Source: RXOA01 sp964547105 (GTDB taxonomy: Bacteria; Bipolaricaulota; Bipolaricaulia; UBA7950; UBA9294). From it: a stretch of DNA of 38,876 nucleotides. The stretch lies in the NCBI GenBank assembly GCA_964547105.1, contig CAZJLO010000016.1, positions 1 through 38,876 of the forward strand. The letters run 5' to 3'. Shown piece by piece: positions 18,045 through 25,109 of the stretch (the first letter of the stretch is position 1; every line of letters starts with the position of its first letter). Both the position numbers and the translations under genes were made by a program. The notes below the pieces were generated by a model. That model had not been told where the DNA came from and ran no database searches. It saw only the letters and a list, made by a program, of their open reading frames with translations.

Positions 18045-18083
18045 CCGGTCCGTATCCGAAGTGGGAGACGAAGGAGCTTCATC

Positions 18084-18527
18084 ATGCAGCGCACTTATGT
18101 GGCGAAAAACGAAGAGATCGGACAGAGCTGGACGCGTGATTGGTACGTAGTGAATGCAGATGGCAAGACACTCGGCCGTATGGCCAGTGAAATCGCCACC
18201 ATCCTGCAGGGCAAGCACAAGCCGATCTACACGCCGCATGTCGATACAGGAGATTTTGTCGTCGTGATCAACGCGGAGAGGGTTCACCTTTCTGGCGACA
18301 AGTGGGACCAGAAGCTCTACCAGCGTCATAGCGGTTACATCGGGGGCTTGAAGGAGATGTCGTACCGCGCACTAATCGCGCGCCGGCCGACCCAGCCTGT
18401 CCGTGAGGCCGTGCGGCGGATGTTGCCCAAGACGACCCTCGGTCGGCGGATGTTGCGCAAGCTGAAGGTCTATGCGGGTCCTACGCATCCTCACGTGGCG
18501 CAGATGCCTCGGGAACTGGAGTTCTAA
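18084..18527 (+). CDS. rplM: 50S ribosomal protein L13
   Basis: A 147-residue ribosomal protein of normal length. Family landmarks are WYVVNADGKTLGRMASEIA (26-44), the HVDTGDFVVVINAERVHLSG stretch, YQRHSGYIGGLKE, RRMLPKTTLGRRMLRKLKVY and the ending HPHVAQMPRELEF. AAGGAG lies 8 nt before ATG 18084. It usually forms an operon with rpsI (S9), but rpsI does not follow here: the next gene is a secreted protein of unknown function after a 143-bp spacer. Confidence 0.97.
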   Translation: MQRTYVAKNEEIGQSWTRDWYVVNADGKTLGRMASEIATILQGKHKPIYTPHVDTGDFVVVINAERVHLSGDKWDQKLYQRHSGYIGGLKEMSYRALIARRPTQPVREAVRRMLPKTTLGRRMLRKLKVYAGPTHPHVAQMPRELEF

Positions 18528-18579
18528 TCCTCCTCGACGCACGAATCGGACAGATGTCCATGGGACGTTAGACAAATCA

Positions 18580-18605
18580 GGGGAACGGTTTCGACACCGT
18601 TCCTC
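18580..18605 (+). terminator. Hairpin after rplM
   Basis: GGAACGGT, loop TTCGAC, ACCGTTCC gives an 8-bp perfect stem, extendable to 10 with one G-T pair. It sits 52 nt after the rplM stop. No T run follows, so it is not a textbook intrinsic terminator; it may protect the 3' end of the message. Confidence 0.4.
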
Positions 18606-18632
18606 GGTGACTCCCATCACATACGACTACAC

Positions 18633-18667
18633 TCACCCCACAACCTGGAACTCGGGTGGTGGGGTGA
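18633..18667 (+). promoter_or_regulatory. Hairpin that covers the ribosome-binding site of the next gene
   Basis: TCACCCCAC (18633-18641) pairs perfectly with GTGGGGTGA (18659-18667), with a 17-nt loop. The right arm holds the only G-rich Shine-Dalgarno candidate before ATG 18671. TACACT at 18628-18633 could be a -10 box, placing the hairpin at the very 5' end of the message. Translation could therefore be gated by melting or a ligand. Confidence 0.4.
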
Positions 18668-18670
18668 CGA

Positions 18671-19294
18671 ATGTTGAACTACAGAAGACTCGCTCTTGTT
18701 GTTGTTGCACTTTGTGTGACAGCGATCCCCTGGGCAACGTTTGCACAGGGAGAGAGCGTTGCGGTTTTCGTTCAGGCAGCGGCGGCAGTACCCGGTGCCG
18801 ATCTGGAATACCTTTTCAACTACGCCATGCAGCGCTGTTCGATCGTGACCGGCGCATCAGTGTCGACGCGTGGCGAGATCCAGCTTGCTCAGCGCCAGAC
18901 CAACACCTATGTAGGAAGCAGCCTTACGCTGAGCGGCCTTCGCAGCCTGGCGCAAACCCTGGATGTCGATTACGTCGTGATCCATCGCTTCGTGGACTGG
19001 TCGGACGAGATCAGCTTCCGCGCTGAGCGAGCGCTGCTCTGGACCGGATTCGGCACGCTTTTGGGCGGAGTGGTTCAGGCCGTGTTGACACCGTTGGGAC
19101 TTGTATTCGGATTGGAGCGGACGGCAACGGTATGCCTGTTCACGACGGTATTCACCGATGCCGGAGATATCACGTTTACGACTTCGGTTGTGCAGGAGGA
19201 TTGCCCGATCCTTTCGTTGGTGACGGCGGATCCCCTTGAGGCGGCGAAGAAAGCAATCGAGGTATCCACGCTACAGCTGGCGGTCGCTTTGTGA
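18671..19294 (+). CDS. Secreted protein of unknown function
   Basis: I do not recognise a family. The 207-residue product has a signal peptide (MLNYRRLALVVVALCVTAIP, cleavage likely after TFAQ). The next part (SVAVFVQAAAAVPGADLEYL) and LRSLAQTLDVDYVVIHRFVD resemble in outline the nucleotide-binding-like fold of CsgG/TolB-N-type envelope proteins, where a strand VAV is followed later by L-x-V-D-Y-V-V. This is a weak resemblance. Around residue 115-140 lies a hydrophobic stretch (LWTGFGTLLGGVVQAVLTPL) that could insert in a membrane. It stands between rplM and the PKD gene cluster, with a T-run hairpin after it, so it is probably its own unit. Confidence 0.65.
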   Translation: MLNYRRLALVVVALCVTAIPWATFAQGESVAVFVQAAAAVPGADLEYLFNYAMQRCSIVTGASVSTRGEIQLAQRQTNTYVGSSLTLSGLRSLAQTLDVDYVVIHRFVDWSDEISFRAERALLWTGFGTLLGGVVQAVLTPLGLVFGLERTATVCLFTTVFTDAGDITFTTSVVQEDCPILSLVTADPLEAAKKAIEVSTLQLAVAL

Positions 19295-19370
19295 GCAGCA
19301 GGGAGGCTCGATTGGGAATTTGGAACGGTGATTGGCGTTACAGACTCATAGCAGGGGTTTCGGATACAGT

Positions 19371-19392
19371 AGCCATGAACTATGGCTTTTTT
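19371..19392 (+). terminator. Short hairpin with T run
   Basis: AGCCAT, loop GAACT, ATGGCT, directly followed by a run of T to 19392. The stem has 6 bp only, but the T run makes an intrinsic terminator plausible. It lies 76 nt after the previous stop and 38 nt before ATG 19430. Confidence 0.5.
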
Positions 19393-19429
19393 GCTAAGAG
19401 ATGGATGATAGATACAAAAGGAGGTTGCA

Positions 19430-21667
19430 ATGAAGGTGCATAAGGTCAGTCCCCATGGCCTTTTCCTACTCTTGGCGTTGCTGGTAGGCCTCCTCGGCTC
19501 CGCGGCGTTCGCACAAGAGGGATTCTACCAGGTCAGCCAAGGGGAAACGCGGGTGCAAGTCACTCCGCTGGAAAGCACTTCCAGCGCGGCCGACTTCTAC
19601 GGGTATACGGCAAGTGTTGCAACGACAGGGCTGGAGAAAGCGGGCACCGCGAGCTTCTTCCTGTATCGCAACATGTCGACCGGTGAGGTCTCGCTGTTCG
19701 CGCTCATGAGTGGTCCCGACGGAGTGGCTGGGACCACGACCATCGATATGTCCGGTCTTCCCGCCGGAGCGAGCTTCCTTGTACAGGATGACACGTTTGA
19801 CTTCCGCGACACGTGGTCCATTACGCCGCCAGCGGCGAATGTGTTCATGGGTTGGCAAGATGGAATGTCCGATGGTTTCGTTGTCGGTCCGCTGGGAGAA
19901 GAAGCGGACATCACGCTGTTCCCGCAGTTCACGGGGGGAATCACTTCCGTGGAGTTTCTCTACGGGAGCATCGCGAATCCGAGTAGGCTGGCGCTGAACC
20001 TGCTCGATCCGATCGTGGTTTCTACGGCACTCAATTCCCCGCCACTGGCTTCGTTTACGGCAACGTCGACGGAGATCCGGGTGGACGAATCGGTAACGTT
20101 CGATGCTTCGGCTTCGCGCGACGCCGACGGCGTGATCACTTCCTACGAATGGGATTTCAACGGCGACGGGATCTTCGATCTGACAACAAGCGACCCCGTG
20201 GTCAGCTATACGTATACGGTCAGCGGGATGAAGAGTGTCGGACTTCGCGCCACCGATGCGGACGGCGCAAGCGACAGGGCCACCTACACGTTGTTCGTCT
20301 CCGAACTCGAGGTCAATGTCGAACGGACGATTTCCACGATGACGGCGCTGCCCGGCAGCACGTTCCTGGTGATTGTCAGGATCGAACCCGAGATTGACCT
20401 TGTCGGCGTCGGGCTGGAAGAGCATCTTCCTGTGGGCTGGACGGTGACACCGGTGCAGAATGCCGGCGCGGCGTTCAAGCGGTCGGAGATCCAGTGGGTC
20501 TTCATCGAAAAGATCAGCGCTGGTACCACCAAAGTGATCTCGTACGAAGTAACGGTTCCGACGTCGAATCAGCTGATTGCAACGACGCTCCCGGTCTGCT
20601 TCGACATCACCGGGACGTTCCAGTCGCGGTCTCCGGCATTGGAAATGGAAGTCGAGGGTGACAGCACGATCGAGATCAACGATACACTCGGCATACCGAC
20701 GGCGATCGCTCATCTTGTCCCCGGAGGATCCGTGGATCGGGATGACTCCATCGACCTGCGTCTTTCGCAGAAGATCGAAGCGGAACAACTCGCCCGCGCT
20801 CTCGAAATCTGGCGATTCGATGAAACCGTTCTCTGGACGCAGGGAGCGACAATCGATCTTGAGATGATGAAGAAGCTCTCCGCGTACGCGTACACGTGCA
20901 CGCCGGTCGATCTGCCGCTTCCGTTGGTGCCGCAGGCCGGAATCACCGCTTTGCGGACGATTGCGACTCCGGTCCCCTGCAACAACGTTCTTGTTGGCTA
21001 CTACGGTCTCGACGGGTTGCCCGCCGGGAACATTTTCACCGTGAAAGTGGAGATCTGGGCCGATCAAGATCTGTACGGGGTCGGACTGGAAGAAGACCTC
21101 CCGCCTGGATGGCGTGTAATCCCCGTTGACAATGGAGGATTCACGTACAAGGCATCTGCGGTGGAGTGGGTCTATCCGGGCAAACTTCCCGCCGGCGAGT
21201 GTGTGATCATCATCTATCAGGTAGAAGTTCCGATGACTGCGGCGATCGAAACGCCGTCGAGCGATCCTTGTTTCCTGAGCAGCAACGATCTGTACGGAGA
21301 AGTTGACTCGGCCCTTCCGTGCCAGAGCGTGCGCGTCATTGGAGACAGCGCTGTCGATATCAGTGATTGCTTGACGGTTCTTGTCGCCATTTCCCGATGG
21401 GATGTCGTTACCGATTCGGTGAACATCTCCTTGTCGGATCGGATCACGTATCAGCAGATGCAGCGCGCCATCGCGTTCTGGCTCGAAGACGAAGAGGTCC
21501 CGTTGACGTGCGGCGGCATGGTCGACTACGAGACATTGAAGACCATCGTGGCCTATTGGTTCACCAACACGGACATCTGTGAACCATTGCCGGCGAGTGT
21601 CGTCGACGAGTGCGATATCACGCCTGAACCGTGCGAGCCGAATCCACCGAGCTGCACCGACTTCTAG
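19430..21667 (+). CDS. Secreted PKD protein with two copies of a beta-domain plus dockerin-like tail
   Basis: A 745-residue exported protein. A signal peptide covers residues 1-28. An unassigned N-terminal beta domain spans about 30-195. A PKD domain (about 200-290) shows FDASASRDADG and YEWDFNGDGIFD. Then a two-part unit occurs twice. A beta-sandwich part at about 294-415 and 507-640 shares GVGLEEHLPVGW / GVGLEEDLPPGW, a later W-V, L-x-A-G, and I-x-Y-x-V-x-V-P. A two-helix tail at about 438-490 and 658-713 follows each. The C-terminal end is Pro/Cys rich. Cysteines are frequent in the second unit, so disulfides are likely. AAAAGGAGG lies 5 nt before ATG 19430. It probably heads an operon with the next two genes. 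Function is unknown; surface assembly or binding is inferred. Confidence 0.8.
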   Translation: MKVHKVSPHGLFLLLALLVGLLGSAAFAQEGFYQVSQGETRVQVTPLESTSSAADFYGYTASVATTGLEKAGTASFFLYRNMSTGEVSLFALMSGPDGVAGTTTIDMSGLPAGASFLVQDDTFDFRDTWSITPPAANVFMGWQDGMSDGFVVGPLGEEADITLFPQFTGGITSVEFLYGSIANPSRLALNLLDPIVVSTALNSPPLASFTATSTEIRVDESVTFDASASRDADGVITSYEWDFNGDGIFDLTTSDPVVSYTYTVSGMKSVGLRATDADGASDRATYTLFVSELEVNVERTISTMTALPGSTFLVIVRIEPEIDLVGVGLEEHLPVGWTVTPVQNAGAAFKRSEIQWVFIEKISAGTTKVISYEVTVPTSNQLIATTLPVCFDITGTFQSRSPALEMEVEGDSTIEINDTLGIPTAIAHLVPGGSVDRDDSIDLRLSQKIEAEQLARALEIWRFDETVLWTQGATIDLEMMKKLSAYAYTCTPVDLPLPLVPQAGITALRTIATPVPCNNVLVGYYGLDGLPAGNIFTVKVEIWADQDLYGVGLEEDLPPGWRVIPVDNGGFTYKASAVEWVYPGKLPAGECVIIIYQVEVPMTAAIETPSSDPCFLSSNDLYGEVDSALPCQSVRVIGDSAVDISDCLTVLVAISRWDVVTDSVNISLSDRITYQQMQRAIAFWLEDEEVPLTCGGMVDYETLKTIVAYWFTNTDICEPLPASVVDECDITPEPCEPNPPSCTDF
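20741..20899 (+). repeat. Dockerin-like two-helix module, copy 1 (coding)
   Basis: Residues about 438-490 of the 745-residue protein. The two half-repeats are KIEAEQLARALEIW and TIDLEMMKKLSAYA, each one predicted helix ending in an aromatic or small residue at the same place. This is the most degenerate of the three copies. It lacks the Asp/Asn calcium loops of true dockerins. Confidence 0.55.
21401..21568 (+). repeat. Dockerin-like two-helix module, copy 2 (coding)
   Basis: Residues about 658-713 of the same protein. Half-repeats are RITYQQMQRAIAFW and MVDYETLKTIVAYW, joined by VPLTCGG. The preceding strand is VAISRWD. Confidence 0.6.
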
Positions 21668-21723
21668 CGGTGTGACAATGGATCGGATCGAACGATCTCT
21701 ATGGAAGCAGGGAGATGGTAGCG

Positions 21724-23652
21724 ATGTGTAGCAAACACGAAGCGGCGAGGGGGGGACCCCTCGCCGTCCTCTTGGGAGTTCTCTTGATGCTCCTTACTGG
21801 GATCGGGGTGTCCGGGGAACCTGGATTTGTCGCGGTGGAACAGGTTCTTGTGCCGAGTGAAGTCTACGTTGCCGGCATGGGAGCCGAACCGGAGACGGCG
21901 GAGCTGCGGCTTCTGCTGACAGGCACGCTTCCCGAAGGCGATATCCCGATCGATTGCATCCTTGTGATCGATGTGTCGGCGACAGCCACTGGAACGTTGA
22001 CCACGGCCAAGGAGGTTGCGCTTGAGCTGATCGATTCGTTTGGCGAACAGGACCGAGTTGGCGTGGTGTCATTCTCGGATCGCGCTGTACTCGACGCTGC
22101 TCTGTCGGTGACGAAGACCCAGGCGAAGACGATCATCGCTGATCTGGATGTCGGCGGGAAGTCGGCGCTCGGCGAAGGGCTTCGCGTTGCCCGGCAGGAG
22201 CTTCTTGCCGAGGGACGAGATGGAGCGCTTCTTGTCGAGATCGTCCTTTCGGACGGGCAAAGCAATGCCGGACGCACCCCCGATGTTGAGGCGGATGTCG
22301 CGGACGAAGCGGGAATCATGATCGTCACGATCGGCGTGGGAACTCTGATCAATCAGAGTCTGCTCGATGAGCTTGCCGAGAAGACCGGAGGCGCCTTCTA
22401 CCCTCGTCGGACCGACACGATGATCGCGGAGATCGAAGCGCTTTTTGCCGTGGAACCGCTCGTTCCTACGCTTACGATTGAGAAGCTGTTGCCGGAACCG
22501 CTCCGCTACCTGAACGCGACACCGCTTCCCACCCGCGTGGTTCGCGGAAGCGAAGGAACACTTATCCAGTGGCAGATTACACCTTCCGAAGAGTGGGAGG
22601 CCGTTATCGAGATTGCCGCTACCGAGGAAGGGATTTGGGAGACGGACGACGGGTCGGTGGTTCGTGCCGAGAATTTCCGTGGCGAAGAATTGATGATCGA
22701 CATCGAACCGCTTGAACTCAAAGCACGTGAGCCGCTTGCGCCGACCGCGTTCTTCCTTGCCGCTCCGAATGAACCTCGGATCGGGGTGGAAACGACGTTC
22801 GATGCCACCGGAACGGTGGTGTACCAGGAGAGCAGCATTGCCAGCTATGCCTGGGATTTCGACGGAGATCGAGTGATCGATCGCGTCGCTGATGATGCCG
22901 TGATCACCCATGCATTCGCGGTCGAAGGCAAGCGCGATGTGACGCTTTGGGTCACGGATGCCGAGGGGCGCGTGGGCGAATTCGATCGCGAGATCGAAGT
23001 CTTCCCAAGCGTGTCCATCGTTCGGACGATCAATACGTGTCTGCCTGATGATGAAACCATCGAAGGGGCAACGATTGACGTCGCGATCACGATCGACATC
23101 AACACTGAGATCCATGGATTGGTGATTCACGAAGTGACGCCGATCGGATGGACCGTTGAGTTGACGGAGAACACCCGAGCGACGCCGCACAACGACAGCG
23201 TCAACCACGCAATTGACTGGTTGTTCCTCGAGACGCTGCGGGACGGCGATGTACGAACGATTCAGTACCGCTTGACTGCGCCGACCGGCGGATTCACGTC
23301 GGATCAGAACGCGGAAGGATACCTTGGCGGACGGGATTCGGTCACGATTGTCGGTATCGGATCCAGTTCTTCTCCTCAGTTTGCTCAGCAACTTGCCGGC
23401 GAGGACAAGATCACGCGTGTCGAGTACGTGTCCGCTCCTGTAGCGATTACGCACTGGGACACAGCGCAACAGTCGTTGGACATCTGTCTTCCTGCGGAGT
23501 TCAGCTTTGATCAGATTCAGTATGCGGTTTCGCTTTGGCTCTCGGGCGGCGTCGTGCCGCATACTGGTGGAGCCGTCGTCGACCTGATGTTGATTCAGGA
23601 TCTGATCGCCTATTGGCTGACCGACACTTCCGTGTACGATCCTCTGCCCTAG
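21724..23652 (+). CDS. Secreted VWA-PKD protein with dockerin-like C-terminal tail
   Basis: A 642-residue exported protein. Signal peptide to about residue 31. The von Willebrand A domain spans about 75-242: the metal site reads DVSAT (canonical DxSxS), GGKSAL in place of the usual Thr loop, and LSDGQSN. A linker beta domain follows to about 335. The PKD domain (about 345-428) has YAWDFDGDRVIDR. A beta-sandwich akin to that of the preceding gene follows (VTPIGWTV, DWLFLETL, IQYRLTAP), and the tail at about 576-633 ends in IAYWLTDTSVYDPLP. ATG 21724 is preferred to ATG 21715 because the GGAG at 21711-21714 touches the latter but is 9 nt from the former. It lies 56 bp after the preceding gene with no terminator between. 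Confidence 0.83.
   Translation: MCSKHEAARGGPLAVLLGVLLMLLTGIGVSGEPGFVAVEQVLVPSEVYVAGMGAEPETAELRLLLTGTLPEGDIPIDCILVIDVSATATGTLTTAKEVALELIDSFGEQDRVGVVSFSDRAVLDAALSVTKTQAKTIIADLDVGGKSALGEGLRVARQELLAEGRDGALLVEIVLSDGQSNAGRTPDVEADVADEAGIMIVTIGVGTLINQSLLDELAEKTGGAFYPRRTDTMIAEIEALFAVEPLVPTLTIEKLLPEPLRYLNATPLPTRVVRGSEGTLIQWQITPSEEWEAVIEIAATEEGIWETDDGSVVRAENFRGEELMIDIEPLELKAREPLAPTAFFLAAPNEPRIGVETTFDATGTVVYQESSIASYAWDFDGDRVIDRVADDAVITHAFAVEGKRDVTLWVTDAEGRVGEFDREIEVFPSVSIVRTINTCLPDDETIEGATIDVAITIDINTEIHGLVIHEVTPIGWTVELTENTRATPHNDSVNHAIDWLFLETLRDGDVRTIQYRLTAPTGGFTSDQNAEGYLGGRDSVTIVGIGSSSSPQFAQQLAGEDKITRVEYVSAPVAITHWDTAQQSLDICLPAEFSFDQIQYAVSLWLSGGVVPHTGGAVVDLMLIQDLIAYWLTDTSVYDPLP
23449..23622 (+). repeat. 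Dockerin-like two-helix module, copy 3 (coding)
   Basis: Half-repeats EFSFDQIQYAVSLW and VVDLMLIQDLIAYW, joined by VPHTGGA and preceded by AITHWD. It sits nearly at the C-terminus of the VWA protein, the usual place of a docking or sorting module. Confidence 0.6.
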
Positions 23653-23714
23653 GCCGGTGAGTCGTTGAGAGCGTTTCGAGTGGGAAGTCAGGATGAGAAG
23701 AGAAGGGAGAAGAC

Positions 23715-24410
23715 GTGAGGGTTAGGAAGCGATACACTGCAATCTTCTTCGCTGGACTGATCGCTGCTTGCGCCGGACTGACCGCAGCGGCTGAAGTGGA
23801 TTTCGATCCGTCCACCCTGAATCCCGATGTCGGCGAAACCGTGACGCTGGCGCTGTGCCAGGGATGTCTGGGAGCCGACATAGCGGGAGTCGACTGGGAT
23901 CTTGATGGAGACGGCCGTTTCGAGGCCGAGACAGCGGGACAGAGAACCGTGGACGCACAGTACACGGCACCGGGCTACGTGGAAGTCACGGTTCGGGTGA
24001 CTGATCTTGCCGGACGCCGAGAGTCGAAGACGAAGGGGATCTACATTGGTGTCGCGCCGCTTGTTGCCGAACGAACGCAGATGGTCGATCGTGATGGATC
24101 GATCTACGTTCTCGTGATGGTGACCGCGCAGGGGACGATCTCATCGCCCGCCGTGGCGGAGGTGGCGCCCAGTGGCTACATGATGGAGATTGTCGACAGC
24201 TCCGGAGCGCTGGTAAAGCGTGAGGGAGACCGATACGTCGTGCTGTGGATGGAGATGCTCTACGAGTCGGAGATGCGTACGTTGGCCTACCGGCTCTATC
24301 CATCCGGCGGTCCCACGACGACGACGTTTGATGGGCTGGTCAGTTCGTATTTGGCCGGCGAGCGATTCGAAGCTCCGATCTGCGGCGAAGTCTTCATCGA
24401 CGAGCTGTAG
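23715..24410 (+). CDS. Small secreted PKD-like protein of the same family, without tail
   Basis: A 231-residue exported protein. Signal peptide to about residue 26 (GLIAACAGLTAAAE). A PKD-like domain (about 27-113) shows LNPDVGETVTLALCQGCLG, VDWDLDGDGRFEAE and APGYVEVTVRVTDLAGR. The rest (about 118-231) is a diverged version of the beta-sandwich seen in the two preceding genes (EVAPSGYMMEIVD, VLWMEMLYESEMRTLAYRLY). The two-helix tail is absent, so it cannot dock in the same way if the tail is a docking module. The start is GTG 23715 with GGGAG 6 nt upstream. It lies 62 bp after the VWA gene and is the last gene before the hairpin array. Confidence 0.75.
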   Translation: MRVRKRYTAIFFAGLIAACAGLTAAAEVDFDPSTLNPDVGETVTLALCQGCLGADIAGVDWDLDGDGRFEAETAGQRTVDAQYTAPGYVEVTVRVTDLAGRRESKTKGIYIGVAPLVAERTQMVDRDGSIYVLVMVTAQGTISSPAVAEVAPSGYMMEIVDSSGALVKREGDRYVVLWMEMLYESEMRTLAYRLYPSGGPTTTTFDGLVSSYLAGERFEAPICGEVFIDEL

Positions 24411-24429
24411 TTCGGATAGCAGTACAGGT

Positions 24430-24592
24430 AGCGGGGTGCGTTGGGGAAGCGCCCCGCTTCTCTTTGGGACCAACGGGGCGCGATTGGGAAGCGCCCCGCT
24501 TCTCTTTGGGACCAACGGGGCGCGATTGGGGAGCATTCCGCTCAGTTTTTCGCGGGAAGCGGAGTGCAATGGAAGCGCCCCGCTTCTCTTTT
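24430..24592. terminator. Array of four 42-nt units, each a terminator-like hairpin
   Basis: Copies of GGAAGCGCCCCGCTTCTCTT start at 24445, 24487, 24529 (degenerate) and 24571, exactly 42 nt apart. Unit 1 pairs AGCGGGGTGC (24430-24439) with GCGCCCCGCT (24449-24458), then TCTCTTT. Unit 2 pairs GGGGCGC with GCGCCCC, again with TCTCTTT. Units 3 and 4 have changed arms that still pair with each other (GCATTCCGCT with AGCGGAGTGC), which argues for selected structure. The array lies between convergent genes and is 19 nt after the plus-strand stop. The T-rich side favours plus-strand termination. Confidence 0.75.
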
Positions 24593-24608
24593 CGGTTTTC
24601 GGGCGACG

Positions 24609-25109
24609 TCACTGCCGCGAGGCGCTTCTCCGGATCCCCGCGGCCAACAGGAGTACGGCAACCATGGCGGTGCCGATCGTCGGAAGAAACGGAAGCGATA
24701 CTCTTCCGACCAGGGCAAGGCCCGCCAGCGCTAGACCGATTGCCAGAACGCCGATCTCCCATGCAATCACGCGAGCGAAGATCATTCGACGGCCTGGCCC
24801 ATCCGCCTTGCCGAGCACGCGATCAAGCCGCTCGTTGTGCCAGGCAAGGAACACCAGTCCGACTGAAGCGGAGACCACGAACGGAGAGGCGCCCAAGAAC
24901 GCAATCACCCCCGCCCAACCACAGTGCAGCCACATCGCGATGGATGCCGCGCCGTGAAGGCGGCGTGTTGCGGCACAGATTGCCGCCGGGATCGCGGCGA
25001 GAAGTGGCCCGTACACAAGCCCCGGTACGCTCGAGCCGAAAGTGACTCGTGCGAGCATTGCCAGAAGCAGGCCGCTGATGACAAACAGAATCGCCGCCAA
25101 TCGGTTCAC
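24609..25109 (-). CDS. Small integral membrane protein at the end of the moxR operon
   Basis: Not recognised as a named family. The 166-residue product has five or six hydrophobic segments. The first starts at LAAILFVISGLLLAMLAR near the N-terminus and the last ends at TIGTAMVAVLLLAAGI near the C-terminus, which is RRSASRQ. The start is GTG 25109, overlapping the DUF58 stop by 4 nt (GTGA), with AAGGAGAGG about 9 nt upstream. Longer readings starting at 25178 would overlap the DUF58 gene and lack a signal. Its job is unknown; position suggests a membrane partner for the MoxR/DUF58 pair. Confidence 0.75.
   Translation of the reverse strand: MNRLAAILFVISGLLLAMLARVTFGSSVPGLVYGPLLAAIPAAICAATRRLHGAASIAMWLHCGWAGVIAFLGASPFVVSASVGLVFLAWHNERLDRVLGKADGPGRRMIFARVIAWEIGVLAIGLALAGLALVGRVSLPFLPTIGTAMVAVLLLAAGIRRSASRQ

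Noticed and set aside
24141..24734. Repetitive peptides in both strands across the 24430-24592 array
   Set aside because: They arise because 42 is divisible by three. They overlap real genes, lack ribosome-binding sites and change frame with degenerate units.
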